This document shows positions 54,894 to 63,798 of a stretch of DNA of 64,000 nt, one piece after another. The position numbers and the translations under genes are program-made. The first letter of the stretch is position 1. Every line of letters starts with the position of its first letter. The notes beneath the pieces were generated by a model, which was not told where the DNA came from, did not search any database, and worked only from the letters and a program-made list of their open reading frames with translations. The stretch is from an uncultured Clostridia bacterium. GTDB taxonomy: Bacteria; Bacillota; Clostridia; TANB77; CAG-465. The DNA is taken from the NCBI GenBank assembly GCA_934130595.1, contig CAKOYF010000003.1, forward strand, positions 73,615 through 137,614, in the 5' to 3' direction.

Positions 54894-55585
54894 TATTTTT
54901 CCCCCTTGTTTAAATACTCATCTATATCTATATCAAAAGAATATAAAAGTATTCTTCTTACGCTATCATATGTATTACTTAGCTTAACATCTACTGTTCC
55001 ATGTCCTGGATATATTTGTAAATCTGAATAATTTTTATATAGTTTAGTTAATGAGTATACCATGTCTTCAATACTTGATGATGGCAAGTCACATCTTCCA
55101 AAACAATCTGCAAATAATGTATCGCCTGTAATTAGTATATTTGAATTTTCAACTAAATAACATGAACCACCTTTTGTATGCCCTGGTGTATATATCATTT
55201 TTATTGTTGTGTTTCCTATATTAATTTCTTGATTGTCTTCTAAAAACATACACTCTTGTTCATTAGTAGGCTCTTGTTCTACTCCAAACACATCTGAGCA
55301 ATCACTTATACTTCCACATAACATTCTTTTTTCATTAATATTTGCAATAACTTTAACATTATATTTATCTAGTATTTTTTTAAGTGCAATAGTATGATCC
55401 TTATGTGCATGTGTAAGTAATACATATCTTACTTTTAAATCTAATTCTTCAATTTTCTTCTCTATTATTTCTTCTTTATCTGCAGGATCTACTATTACCG
55501 CTTCTTTTGTTATATCATCCCATATAATATAACAATTTGTTATATGATGTGTGTCTAATACGTTTATTCTTAGCTGTTCTAACAT
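54893..55585 (-). CDS. Metallo-beta-lactamase-fold hydrolase (glyoxalase II-like)
   Basis: A 230-residue hydrolase with the metal motif THAHKDH, then TPGHTKGGSCYLVE, GDTLFADCFGRCDL and a C-terminal YPGHG. These residues fit the hydroxyacylglutathione hydrolase-like group found in many Firmicutes, whose substrate is often not glutathione-based. It lies four bases after the (p)ppGpp synthetase gene and overlaps ung, so these genes share a transcript. Confidence 0.9.
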   Translation of the reverse strand: MLEQLRINVLDTHHITNCYIIWDDITKEAVIVDPADKEEIIEKKIEELDLKVRYVLLTHAHKDHTIALKKILDKYNVKVIANINEKRMLCGSISDCSDVFGVEQEPTNEQECMFLEDNQEINIGNTTIKMIYTPGHTKGGSCYLVENSNILITGDTLFADCFGRCDLPSSSIEDMVYSLTKLYKNYSDLQIYPGHGTVDVKLSNTYDSVRRILLYSFDIDIDEYLNKGEK

Positions 55586-55589
55586 TTTC

Positions 55590-57755
55590 TTATTTTATTC
55601 TCCTTACGTCAAATACACTATCTATCTTTCTTAATGTCTTAATTACATTTTGTAATGTATCAATATCTTTTATATTAGCGCTTAAGTTTGTTATGTTTTC
55701 TCTGTCTGTTGTAACTTTAGTACTAATTTCTGTTATATCTACTTTTAGCTCTTTCATAGTCTTTAATATATCTGCAAGTACACCATCCCTATCATTTGCT
55801 TTTACAACTAAACGAGCATTAAATTCTGCATGTGTTTGTTCTTTCCATTTAACATTTATAGTTCTTGCTTTTATATCTAACGCTTTCAAATTAGAACAAT
55901 CTTTTCTATGTATTGAAATACCATTTGCAAAAGTAATGTATCCAATAATATCATCACCAGGAATTGGAGAACAACATTTTGCAAATTTTACTAGACAGTT
56001 ATCTATACCTTCTACCTCAACTAGTTCATTACTATTATTTTTTCTTTTCTTAGTTACAACTTTTAGCTTTGCATCTTCTACTGGTGTTAAGCTTTCTTCA
56101 TATAATTCAACAATTTTATTTACTACTTTAACAGGAGATATACTTCCAAATCCGATATTTTCGTAGCAATCATCTATTGTTTTGCAATTAAATCTTCTAA
56201 GTGCTGGCATTAAAAATTCTTCTTTTAGTAATTCCTCTTTTGGATATTTTTGCTTCTTTAGCATTTTTTCAAAAGCCTCTTTACCATTTTGAATATTTAT
56301 TTCTCTACCTTCTTTTTTAAGGAAACTTGTTATTTTATTTTTAGCACTTGAAGTCTTTACATACTTTAACCAGTCTCTATTTGGTCCTTTTGAGTTCTTA
56401 CTTGTAACTATCTCTACTACATCTTTATTTTGAAGTTTAGTATTAAGTGGAACCATTCTACCATTAATTTTTGCTCCAACCATTTGTTCTGCAACTTTTT
56501 GATGTATTGAATATGCAAAATCTATTGGTGTTGAGCCCTTAGGCATAGATTTTATTTCACCTTTTGGAGTAAATACAAATACTTCTTCACCAAAAATTTC
56601 TGTTTTAATTTTATCTATATTTTCTGTGTTATCTGCAAGTTCTTTTTGAATTTCAAGTGTTTTTCTAAGCCAAATAATCTTCTTATCTGCCTCAGATATT
56701 TTTTTACTTTTTTCCTTATATGAAAAGTGCGCTGCAATACCACGTTCAGCTACATTATGCATATCCCATGTACGAATCTGTATTTCAAATGGTCTTCCAC
56801 CTTCTCCAAATACAGTTGTATGTAATGATTGATACATGTTTGTTTTTGGAACTGCAATATAGTCTTTAAATCTACCTGGCATTGGCTTGTACATATCATG
56901 TACTATTCCTAAAACACTATAACAATCTTTTATTGAATTTACAATTACACGTATTGCAATAAGATCAAAAAGATCATCTGCATTACATGATTTTGCTTTC
57001 ATCTTTTTATATATGCTATAAAAATGTTTTGGTCTACCATATATAGTAGCTTCAATTCCTTGTTCTTTTAATTTTTCTGATACTTCTTTTATTCTTGCAT
57101 CAATATATGCTTCTCTTTCTTCTTTTTTCTCATCAATTTGCTCTTTTATTTTGTGATAATCATCTGGTAAAAGTATTCTAAATGAAATATCTTCTAACTC
57201 AGATTTTACCTTTGACATACCTAGTCTATGAGCTATTGGAGCGTATATTTCTAAGCATTCTTTAGCAATTTGCTCTTTTACTGCTTGGTCTAAAGCACTC
57301 ATTCTTCTCATATAAGATAGTCTTTCGGTAATTTTAATTATTACAACTCTTATATCCTTTGCAATAGCCATAAACATATTTCTTAATGTTTCAGGATTTG
57401 TTGCTATATTTATTTTATCTGAAGGCTTATAGTCTTCTTCTAATTGTTTTAATGTTAATATTAAATCTTTTGTTTCTTGGCCTGCAACCTCTGTTAACTC
57501 TTTTTCATTAAAATCTTCATAATCTGATACTGGATATAATAACGCAGCATAAATTGACTTATCATCTAGTCTTAATGTTGCTACTTCACTTGCCACTTCT
57601 GTAACAAAATCCATTGCTTCTTCATTTAAAATTTTTTTATCTAAATGCTTTTCATAAGCATATTTAACTACATTTTCTAGTTCTGTTTCATCATATTTTA
57701 TATTTTCTTTACACAATAATTCTTTTATTTTTTCTAAATAATATTCATACTTCAT
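55590..57755 (-). CDS. relA: (p)ppGpp synthetase of the RelA/SpoT family with degenerate hydrolase domain
   Basis: A 721-residue long Rel protein. The synthetase domain is intact: GRPKHFYSIYKKM, MPGRFKDYIAVPK, NMYQSLHTTVFG and FEIQIRT. A TGS domain (about 385-450, VFVFTPKGEIKSMPKGSTPIDFA split here), a cysteine-containing region (FAKCCSPIPGDDI) and a C-terminal ACT domain follow. The N-terminal HD hydrolase is degenerate: at positions matching His53, His77, Asp78 and Asp144 of streptococcal Rel stand Phe50, Tyr74, Pro75 and Glu144. It should make but not break (p)ppGpp, like E. coli RelA. A GTG nine bases upstream lies within the ribosome site; ATG at 57755 is chosen. Confidence 0.92.
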   Translation of the reverse strand: MKYEYYLEKIKELLCKENIKYDETELENVVKYAYEKHLDKKILNEEAMDFVTEVASEVATLRLDDKSIYAALLYPVSDYEDFNEKELTEVAGQETKDLILTLKQLEEDYKPSDKINIATNPETLRNMFMAIAKDIRVVIIKITERLSYMRRMSALDQAVKEQIAKECLEIYAPIAHRLGMSKVKSELEDISFRILLPDDYHKIKEQIDEKKEEREAYIDARIKEVSEKLKEQGIEATIYGRPKHFYSIYKKMKAKSCNADDLFDLIAIRVIVNSIKDCYSVLGIVHDMYKPMPGRFKDYIAVPKTNMYQSLHTTVFGEGGRPFEIQIRTWDMHNVAERGIAAHFSYKEKSKKISEADKKIIWLRKTLEIQKELADNTENIDKIKTEIFGEEVFVFTPKGEIKSMPKGSTPIDFAYSIHQKVAEQMVGAKINGRMVPLNTKLQNKDVVEIVTSKNSKGPNRDWLKYVKTSSAKNKITSFLKKEGREINIQNGKEAFEKMLKKQKYPKEELLKEEFLMPALRRFNCKTIDDCYENIGFGSISPVKVVNKIVELYEESLTPVEDAKLKVVTKKRKNNSNELVEVEGIDNCLVKFAKCCSPIPGDDIIGYITFANGISIHRKDCSNLKALDIKARTINVKWKEQTHAEFNARLVVKANDRDGVLADILKTMKELKVDITEISTKVTTDRENITNLSANIKDIDTLQNVIKTLRKIDSVFDVRRIK

Positions 57756-57769
57756 ATTTATCACCTTTT

Positions 57770-59458
57770 TTATTCTACTGATTTTTTAAAGTCTTGTAAT
57801 ATAAACTGTATTGTTTTTGGAGTATTATATGTGTTTAGCTCTATAGCACCTACAACATCTATTTTATCTCCAATTCTAATTTCATCTCTTCTTGCGCCCA
57901 TAGAAAATCCTATTGCATCAATTAAGCTTCTATCATCTCTTAATACTAGTTTTAAGTGCTTTTCATCTTTTATTGTTCTAATAGCATTTACTCTTAATCC
58001 TTTATATAAAAATAATGGCACAGGATTTGATTGACCATAAGGTCTCATTGATCTAATATCTCTTATTATTTGACCATTTAAATCTTTCTTTTCTACTTGT
58101 ACATCTATATCTATTATTTGATCACAAATAGCTGAGCTTCTTTTTTTAGCAGCTTCTTCAAAAGCATCTATAAACTCTTGTATTTTATCTTCTTCTACAC
58201 TTAGTCCTGCTGCTAGTTCATGTCCACCAAATTGGATAACTTTATCTTTACATTCAGTTAACGCGTCATATATTGAAAATCCTGCTGGACATCTTCCAGA
58301 GCCTCTAATTACCCCATGTTCTTTTGTTAAAAGTATTACTGGTTTATAATATATACCAACTAGTCTAGATGCTACTATTCCTATTACTCCATTATGCCAT
58401 GAACTACTATATAATACTATGCTATTTTTTTTGTCCAAATTATTTTTAGCTATCATTTCTAGTGCTTGTTCATAGATTATAGTCTCTACATCTTTTCTTT
58501 CTTGATTAAGATTATCTAATTCAAGAGCTATTTTTTCTGCTTTATTTTCATCCTCTTCTAAAAGAAGTTTTACTGCTGCTGATGCATTTCCCATTCTTCC
58601 ACAAGCGTTTATTCTTGGTGCCATACCAAAAGACACCATCATGCTATCCATCTCTTTTACGTTTACTAATTTTATTAATGCTTTTAGCCCTACATTTTGA
58701 GTCTTCTCCATCATTTTTAGTCCGCATTTAGAAATAATTCTATTTTCTCCTACAAGAGGTACTATATCAGATATTGTTCCAATTGATACAATGTCTAAAT
58801 ATTGTAAATACTCTTCTTTAGGTAATTTGTATTTTATTGCAAGAGCATTTATTACTTTAAAAGCAACACCTACACCTGCTAAAAATTTAAAGCCATATTC
58901 ATCATCTTTTCTTTTGGGATTTACTATTGCTAATGCATCTGGTAAAACTGGTGTACATTCATGATGATCTGTTATACATATGTCTAGGCCAATTTTTTTA
59001 GAATGTTCTACTTCTTCGACTGCTGTTATACCACAATCTACAGTTATAACTAAACTTACACCCTTTTTCTTTATTTCATCTAAAGCGTTATTGTTTATAC
59101 CATATCCTTCTATTAGTCTATCTGGTAAATAATACATAACGTCAGCACCAAGTTTTGTTAAAAACTTATACATTATAGTAATACTTGTAATACCATCTAC
59201 ATCATAATCTCCATATATACAAATCTTTTCTTTATTACTAATTGCTTTATCTATTCTTTCTACTATTTTTTCCATGTCTTTGATGCCATAAGGATCTTTA
59301 AAATCTTCAATATTTCCATTTAAAAATCCATCTATTTCTTCAAATTCTATATTTCTAGATATCAATAATTTAGCCATTATCTCAGACACATTATATTTAC
59401 TTTTTATTTTTTCTACTAAACTCTCATCATACTTTTTTAAATTCCACGTTTTTTGCAT
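57770..59458 (-). CDS. recJ: Single-strand-specific exonuclease RecJ
   Basis: A 562-residue 5'-3' exonuclease. The DHH core has YGDYDVDGITS, VDCGI, ITDHHECT, and the DHHA1 part GGHELAAGLSV with SWHNGVIGIVASRL. Metal ligands are all kept. It works in recombination and base-excision repair and lies upstream of relA by 14 bases; the pairing recJ-relA is widespread in Firmicutes. GGAGG precedes the ATG. Confidence 0.95.
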   Translation of the reverse strand: MQKTWNLKKYDESLVEKIKSKYNVSEIMAKLLISRNIEFEEIDGFLNGNIEDFKDPYGIKDMEKIVERIDKAISNKEKICIYGDYDVDGITSITIMYKFLTKLGADVMYYLPDRLIEGYGINNNALDEIKKKGVSLVITVDCGITAVEEVEHSKKIGLDICITDHHECTPVLPDALAIVNPKRKDDEYGFKFLAGVGVAFKVINALAIKYKLPKEEYLQYLDIVSIGTISDIVPLVGENRIISKCGLKMMEKTQNVGLKALIKLVNVKEMDSMMVSFGMAPRINACGRMGNASAAVKLLLEEDENKAEKIALELDNLNQERKDVETIIYEQALEMIAKNNLDKKNSIVLYSSSWHNGVIGIVASRLVGIYYKPVILLTKEHGVIRGSGRCPAGFSIYDALTECKDKVIQFGGHELAAGLSVEEDKIQEFIDAFEEAAKKRSSAICDQIIDIDVQVEKKDLNGQIIRDIRSMRPYGQSNPVPLFLYKGLRVNAIRTIKDEKHLKLVLRDDRSLIDAIGFSMGARRDEIRIGDKIDVVGAIELNTYNTPKTIQFILQDFKKSVE

Positions 59459-59499
59459 ATTTACCTCCCTCTTTTTGGTATAAATCTATTGACACCTAT

Positions 59500-59528
59500 A
59501 TTCTATCACAAATGTATATAAATTTGAA
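59500..59528 (-). promoter_or_regulatory. Promoter of the recJ-relA-hydrolase-ung run
   Basis: TTCAAA (59523-59528), 17-base spacer, TAGAAT (59500-59505) on the minus strand, about 40 bases before the recJ start. Confidence 0.5.
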
Positions 59529-59567
59529 GAAAATTAGACACTAATTTAAAAAATAAAGCAAGAAAAA

Positions 59568-59594
59568 AGTGCAAATCTCTACACGACCTGCACT
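59568..59594 (-). terminator. Terminator of the glycolipid-type operon
   Basis: A 6-bp stem (59568-59573 with 59589-59594) with a 15-base loop, followed on the minus strand by TTTTTTCTTG. It lies 11 bases after the last acyltransferase gene. Confidence 0.6.
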
Positions 59595-59604
59595 ATATAT
59601 TCTA

Positions 59605-60459
59605 TTACCATCCTGCTATATCTTCTTCAGGAATAAATGTATAATCTAATTTTTTTCCATAAGCTTGTTCATACGCTTGAATTTTTTGCTCGTAATCTTT
59701 TTTTCTCATTTCATCTTTATTTTGTCTTAAATCTTTTGATGGATCTGGATAAATAGGATCCATTATATAAAGAGTATATTTAGATTTTTTAAATCCATTT
59801 TCTTCATATTCGTCTGTATCTTCAATTTTTACAAAACATGATATTATTGGTACATTATATTTTGCAGCATAATGATATGCTCCTGGTTTTGGTGGTCTAG
59901 GTTTTCTATAATTAAACCACATCTCTTCTTCAGGATAAATTAAGATAAGGCTCTTATCATTTAATAAATCTCTTATCGTAGGTATAAAGTTTTTAGACAT
60001 ATAGTTATGATCTAGACTAAGTGGTATAGTTTTATTATTTCTAATTAACCAACCTATAATTCCAGGCATAAAGAAATTTGATTCTTGAACAATTATTCCA
60101 AAATTTTTAGCTCTATGAAGCTTATTAATCATATACCTTATTATTGTACTATCAACTTTACTAAAGTGATTTGAAGTAATAATAGCTCCTGAATCTAAAT
60201 CTTTTATCTTTTCTAGTCCTATTATTTCAGTATTTTTGTTTACACTGTTAGTAATAGTATCTGTTAAGCTTTTTGCGAAATAATATTCAACTTTATTTTT
60301 TATTTTTTTCTTCTTTGTATCATAATTTAATATAACCTTTTCTCTGTCTTCTTTAGTAACAAACGGATCTCCTAGTTCAACTTTAGAATTTAGTTCGTTG
60401 CTTTCAACCGCCTTTTTTATATTATTTATGACCTCTAATCTATCTTGACTTTTTTCCAT
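59605..60459 (-). CDS. Lysophospholipid-type acyltransferase
   Basis: A 284-residue protein of the PlsC/LPLAT superfamily. The catalytic HX4D is in SNHFSKVDST, and the glycerol-phosphate-binding block appears as YPEEEMWFNYRKPRPPKPGA, a variant of the usual PEGxR. There is no clear membrane helix, so it may act at the membrane surface. It is the last gene of a five-gene unit. The ATG at 60477 overlaps the upstream stop codon (TAATG); the ATG at 60459 has an AGGG site and is preferred, though coupling makes both possible. Confidence 0.85.
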   Translation of the reverse strand: MEKSQDRLEVINNIKKAVESNELNSKVELGDPFVTKEDREKVILNYDTKKKKIKNKVEYYFAKSLTDTITNSVNKNTEIIGLEKIKDLDSGAIITSNHFSKVDSTIIRYMINKLHRAKNFGIIVQESNFFMPGIIGWLIRNNKTIPLSLDHNYMSKNFIPTIRDLLNDKSLILIYPEEEMWFNYRKPRPPKPGAYHYAAKYNVPIISCFVKIEDTDEYEENGFKKSKYTLYIMDPIYPDPSKDLRQNKDEMRKKDYEQKIQAYEQAYGKKLDYTFIPEEDIAGW

Positions 60460-60476
60460 ATATATCCCTTTTCCCA

Positions 60477-61436
60477 TTACATAAATTTAAAATATTCATC
60501 ATCAATGTTATTTCTAAATGTAAAGTCTGACGCACATATTCTTTTACTTTGATTTATTAGGTTAACTCCACCTTCATCATCTTTTCTTCTATCTTCGTCA
60601 GTATATTTTCCTTTCATTTTTGAAATTTCATCATAGAAGTCTGTTTTTTTAGCATACTTCCAGAAATAATCTTCATATAATACATTATCATAATTCCAAG
60701 GTTTTTGGAACATATTAAAGTGTATTAAATGTAAATTTGAATCATCAAAATTTTCATCTATATTTGGCATTCTATCCCAGCCTCTATTTACATATTTTAC
60801 TTTACCTTTGCATAAAAAGTTTAAATAATCTTGGTCTGGTGCTATAACATCAAAATTATACTTTTCAAGTATGTGTAAGAATTTTTCCTCTATTTTTTCT
60901 TTTCTAAACTCATCTAAGTTCATTAGTAATACTCCAGAATTAAAGTAATTTCCTGGTTCAAGATTTAATGCTTTTACAGAATATTCTCTAAATACTTCAC
61001 TATTATTTACTACTTCATCTGGTACACCACCAACTAAATATCCTTCAATATTTTCATTATATAGTTTAGATATATCATCTATTAAAACTATATCTGCATC
61101 TAAATAGATTGCTTTGCTATATTGTTTAAATAATGATGGTATAAATAATCTATAAAATATTGATATGGAATAATAATCTCTTAATCTAAGTGATAATTCA
61201 TTTGTTATATTTTCAATTTTTGGTTTTACATCTTCAAAAATTATATTAACATTTTCTCTTTCATAGCTTTTTATTCTATCAATGTTTTCATTTGTTAATC
61301 CCGAATTTAAAACTATAATATCATAATTGTAATCCTTACTAGCATTTTCTAGCATAGAATTAATTGCTACTGATAAAAATGGAACATAATTATCATCTGA
61401 TGAAAAAAATATTGGTATTGTTTTTTTAGTATTCAT
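60477..61436 (-). CDS. Family 8 glycosyltransferase
   Basis: A 319-residue retaining GT8 enzyme. The N-terminal IPIFFSSDDNYVPFLSVAINS binds the nucleotide, the metal-binding DxD is in IYLDADIVLIDDISKL, and YFNSGVLLMNLDEF, PDQDYLN and LHLIHFNMFQKPW complete the GT8 pattern. The donor is likely UDP-glucose or UDP-galactose by family. It is followed by a second, different GT8 gene upstream (one base apart) and by acyltransferases on both sides, suggesting synthesis of a glycosylated lipid or wall polymer. Confidence 0.9.
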   Translation of the reverse strand: MNTKKTIPIFFSSDDNYVPFLSVAINSMLENASKDYNYDIIVLNSGLTNENIDRIKSYERENVNIIFEDVKPKIENITNELSLRLRDYYSISIFYRLFIPSLFKQYSKAIYLDADIVLIDDISKLYNENIEGYLVGGVPDEVVNNSEVFREYSVKALNLEPGNYFNSGVLLMNLDEFRKEKIEEKFLHILEKYNFDVIAPDQDYLNFLCKGKVKYVNRGWDRMPNIDENFDDSNLHLIHFNMFQKPWNYDNVLYEDYFWKYAKKTDFYDEISKMKGKYTDEDRRKDDEGGVNLINQSKRICASDFTFRNNIDDEYFKFM

Positions 61437-61437
61437 T

Positions 61438-62319
61438 TTATTTTAACTCTCCTTCTTTTATTTTTAAATACTCTTCTAATATGTCATCAAAATCATGAAT
61501 ATTGTATATTTTATGTATTGCTTCTATATTCCAAGGCTTTACATTTAAAAATCTTAAGTTTGGTAAAAACTTTAATATAGAACAATGCTTTTTTATTAGT
61601 TTGTTTTTTTCTTTATTTAGACATATCATATACTTAATTGTCATACTATAGTGTCTTATGACTGTATCTTCTTGTCTTTCTTTTTGTTCATTATATTTTC
61701 TTTGTAAATACTTTTTATCTTTACAAATTTTATTTAAAGCTGTCTGATCTGGCAACAACATTTTTTTATTTATAACCATTTCTCTACATTTTTCAAAAGC
61801 CTTTTCTTCTTTCATTTTCTTTATATTCATAAGAAGTACTCCTGAATTTATGTATTTTCTATTTATAAAAAATTGTCCTATATAATCTATAACAGCTGCA
61901 AAATCATAATCTTCTATTTTAGTGTTATATAAAGGCTCAATATTTTTATATATAACTAAATCGCTATCTAAATATAGTACTTTATCTGGTAGTTCTTCAA
62001 TCTTATCTGAAAATAATCTAACTAAAATATACGGAGTATAATGTGTTTTTATATTAGCACTATTAAGCATTTCTTCCTTGAAATATTTAGTTATATCTAT
62101 CAAATGTATTTGACTATCTTTATTTGCTTTTTTTATTATTTTATCTAAGATCTCTATATGTTTATTATTTATTGGCTTATAATTTTCATTCATTTCTTGT
62201 AAGTCCATTGTAAGTACAAAAATATTAAGTGGTTTCTTACAATACTTTACAATAGACAAAAGTGATATTATCATTCCATCTATAACTTTATAATTTCCAC
62301 AAAACATTAAATTAATCAT
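61438..62319 (-). CDS. Family 8 glycosyltransferase, divergent
   Basis: A 293-residue GT8-type enzyme: LSIVKYCKKPLNIFVLTMDL, DxD in VLYLDSDLVIYKNIEPLY and INSGVLLMNIKKM, then LPDQTALN. The C-terminal HxxGxxKPW block is degenerate (RHYSMTIKY), so acceptor or donor may differ from the neighbouring GT8. The longer frame starts at 62337, but AAAGGTG is placed for ATG at 62319, which overlaps the upstream acyltransferase stop by 8 bases. Confidence 0.86.
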   Translation of the reverse strand: MINLMFCGNYKVIDGMIISLLSIVKYCKKPLNIFVLTMDLQEMNENYKPINNKHIEILDKIIKKANKDSQIHLIDITKYFKEEMLNSANIKTHYTPYILVRLFSDKIEELPDKVLYLDSDLVIYKNIEPLYNTKIEDYDFAAVIDYIGQFFINRKYINSGVLLMNIKKMKEEKAFEKCREMVINKKMLLPDQTALNKICKDKKYLQRKYNEQKERQEDTVIRHYSMTIKYMICLNKEKNKLIKKHCSILKFLPNLRFLNVKPWNIEAIHKIYNIHDFDDILEEYLKIKEGELK

Positions 62320-63100
62320 TTTTAGCACCTTTTTCAACCTTTACATACTTATAATACTCTTCATTGCTATTTTTCGCTCTATTGCACATACATTCATATA
62401 CTTGATTTCTTAACTCTTCTTGTGCCTTTTTAGTTCCAAGCTCTTTGTTTGGATAAAAAGGTCCATCTATATACACAATGATTTTAGGCTTTTTACCTTC
62501 TTTTCTTTTACTATATGTTGTAGTAAAAGCATAGACTGGTTTGTCTAATTTTACTGGATACTTAAATGAAGTTGATACAAAATCTCTAATTTTTGTATAA
62601 TATGGCCATACATGTGCCTCTGGATATATTGATATAACATTTCCTTTTTGTACAAACTTGTCCATTGCATCTAAAAAATTCTTAGCAGCTTTTATATCTG
62701 AAGGAATTGGAAATCCTCCCATCATTTTATTAAAATTTCCTAAAACTGGTATTGCTACATTATCTGGATGTGCAACTATATGACATTTTTTAGGAAAGTT
62801 TCCTAAAGTTGGTATAAAAGGATCTAAAACTTTTTGAGTATGGTTTCCATATATAAAATATCCTGTATTTCTACATTGTTTTAATACTTTTTTATTTTTA
62901 AATTCTAATCCAAACACAATTTTTGAATATATAAATGCTAGCGGAGTAGCTATTATTCTATATACAACAAATGATAATATATTCCATAAAGGATTTTTAT
63001 GTATATATTTATAATTTGAATCTATATGTATTTGTTTTATATTTTCTTGTGCAAAATCATCATTAAGTTCATCACTATAATAAAAAGTCTTTTTTTCCAT
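62312..63100 (-). CDS. Lysophospholipid-type acyltransferase with HX5D variant
   Basis: A 262-residue PlsC-like protein. A hydrophobic segment (LSFVVYRIIATPLAFIYSKI, about 42-62) may anchor it to the membrane. The active-site block is YGNHTQKVLDP, where five rather than four residues separate His and Asp; the second block reads ISIYPEAHVWPYY. It is two bases after the TetR gene and is the first enzyme gene of the unit. It is not close to the acyltransferase at the other end. Confidence 0.84.
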   Translation of the reverse strand: MEKKTFYYSDELNDDFAQENIKQIHIDSNYKYIHKNPLWNILSFVVYRIIATPLAFIYSKIVFGLEFKNKKVLKQCRNTGYFIYGNHTQKVLDPFIPTLGNFPKKCHIVAHPDNVAIPVLGNFNKMMGGFPIPSDIKAAKNFLDAMDKFVQKGNVISIYPEAHVWPYYTKIRDFVSTSFKYPVKLDKPVYAFTTTYSKRKEGKKPKIIVYIDGPFYPNKELGTKKAQEELRNQVYECMCNRAKNSNEEYYKYVKVEKGAKND

Positions 63101-63102
63101 TA

Positions 63103-63681
63103 TTATTCTTCACCTAATTTTTCTGCAGCTTCTCTAATTAGTGTAGCTTGATTATCTGTTGAAAATTCTACTTTAAGAATTTTTTCAACTATACTCTCAA
63201 TAGCTGAACTAACTAAAAGCCTTGCTTTTAAACTAGCCTGTTCCATTGTTAAGTTTTCGTATTCATTCATATAGCAAGTTGTTATAAGATTTAATATTTT
63301 ACTCCAAAAATCTCCTAAGATCTTTTGAAGTTTCTTATTAACTTGCGCTTGTGATATAATTGTTATTAACAATCTTTCTATCTTAGTTTCTTCCTTTAAA
63401 ACAGACTCTATTCCATCTACAATAACTTCTATTTTATTGTCACTATTATTTACTTTTTCCTCAAATTCATTATAAAAAGCTTCAAGCACTTCTTTTACTA
63501 CTAAGACAATAAGACTATCTTTAGTTTTATAATAATAAGTTAATTGTCCAAGTGCAACGTTTGCTTCTTTTGCAATCTTTCTCATAGAAATTGCTTCATA
63601 CCCTTTTTCTGCAAGCAAGTTTAATGTTGCTTCTTTTATTTTTTCCGAAGGATCTTTTTTGTGGAAATTTACACTTATCAT
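63103..63681 (-). CDS. TetR/AcrR-family regulator
   Basis: A 192-residue one-domain regulator. The N-terminal helix-turn-helix is clear: EKIKEATLNLLAEKGYEAIS, MRKIAKEANVALGQLTYYYK, TKDSLI. The C-terminal helical ligand domain is unassigned. It is the first gene of a unit with two acyltransferases and two GT8 enzymes, and its promoter holds two AGTACA-type operators, so it probably represses the whole unit and itself until a lipid-like ligand or membrane signal is sensed. Confidence 0.92.
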   Translation of the reverse strand: MISVNFHKKDPSEKIKEATLNLLAEKGYEAISMRKIAKEANVALGQLTYYYKTKDSLIVLVVKEVLEAFYNEFEEKVNNSDNKIEVIVDGIESVLKEETKIERLLITIISQAQVNKKLQKILGDFWSKILNLITTCYMNEYENLTMEQASLKARLLVSSAIESIVEKILKVEFSTDNQATLIREAAEKLGEE

Positions 63682-63699
63682 ATCAATTTCTCCCTTTTT

Positions 63700-63744
63700 A
63701 ATACAACTGTACTAATTTTAGCACAAATGTACTATTTTTGTCAA
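63700..63744 (-). promoter_or_regulatory. Promoter and twin operators of the TetR-acyltransferase-GT8 unit
   Basis: TTGACA (63739-63744), 18-base spacer, TAAAAT (63715-63720) on the minus strand. Two imperfect 14-bp palindromes of the form AGTACA-N2-TGTRYT lie at 63720-63733 (in the spacer) and 63700-63713 (after the -10), their starts exactly 20 bp apart, two helical turns. This is a classic arrangement for TetR autorepression. Confidence 0.75.
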
Positions 63745-63755
63745 GTGCACAAAAA

Positions 63756-63786
63756 AGCAAGCTAGTATGAGTTATATTAGCTTGCT
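63756..63786 (-). terminator. Terminator of the surface protein gene
   Basis: A 9-bp stem (63756-63764 with 63778-63786), long 13-base loop, followed on the minus strand by TTTTTTG. Confidence 0.75.
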
Positions 63787-63798
63787 TAAAATATTATA

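Noticed and set aside
55537..56166. A 209-residue plus-strand frame opposite relA
   Set aside because: It is antisense to the ACT and TGS region of a conserved gene, with no promoter or ribosome site.
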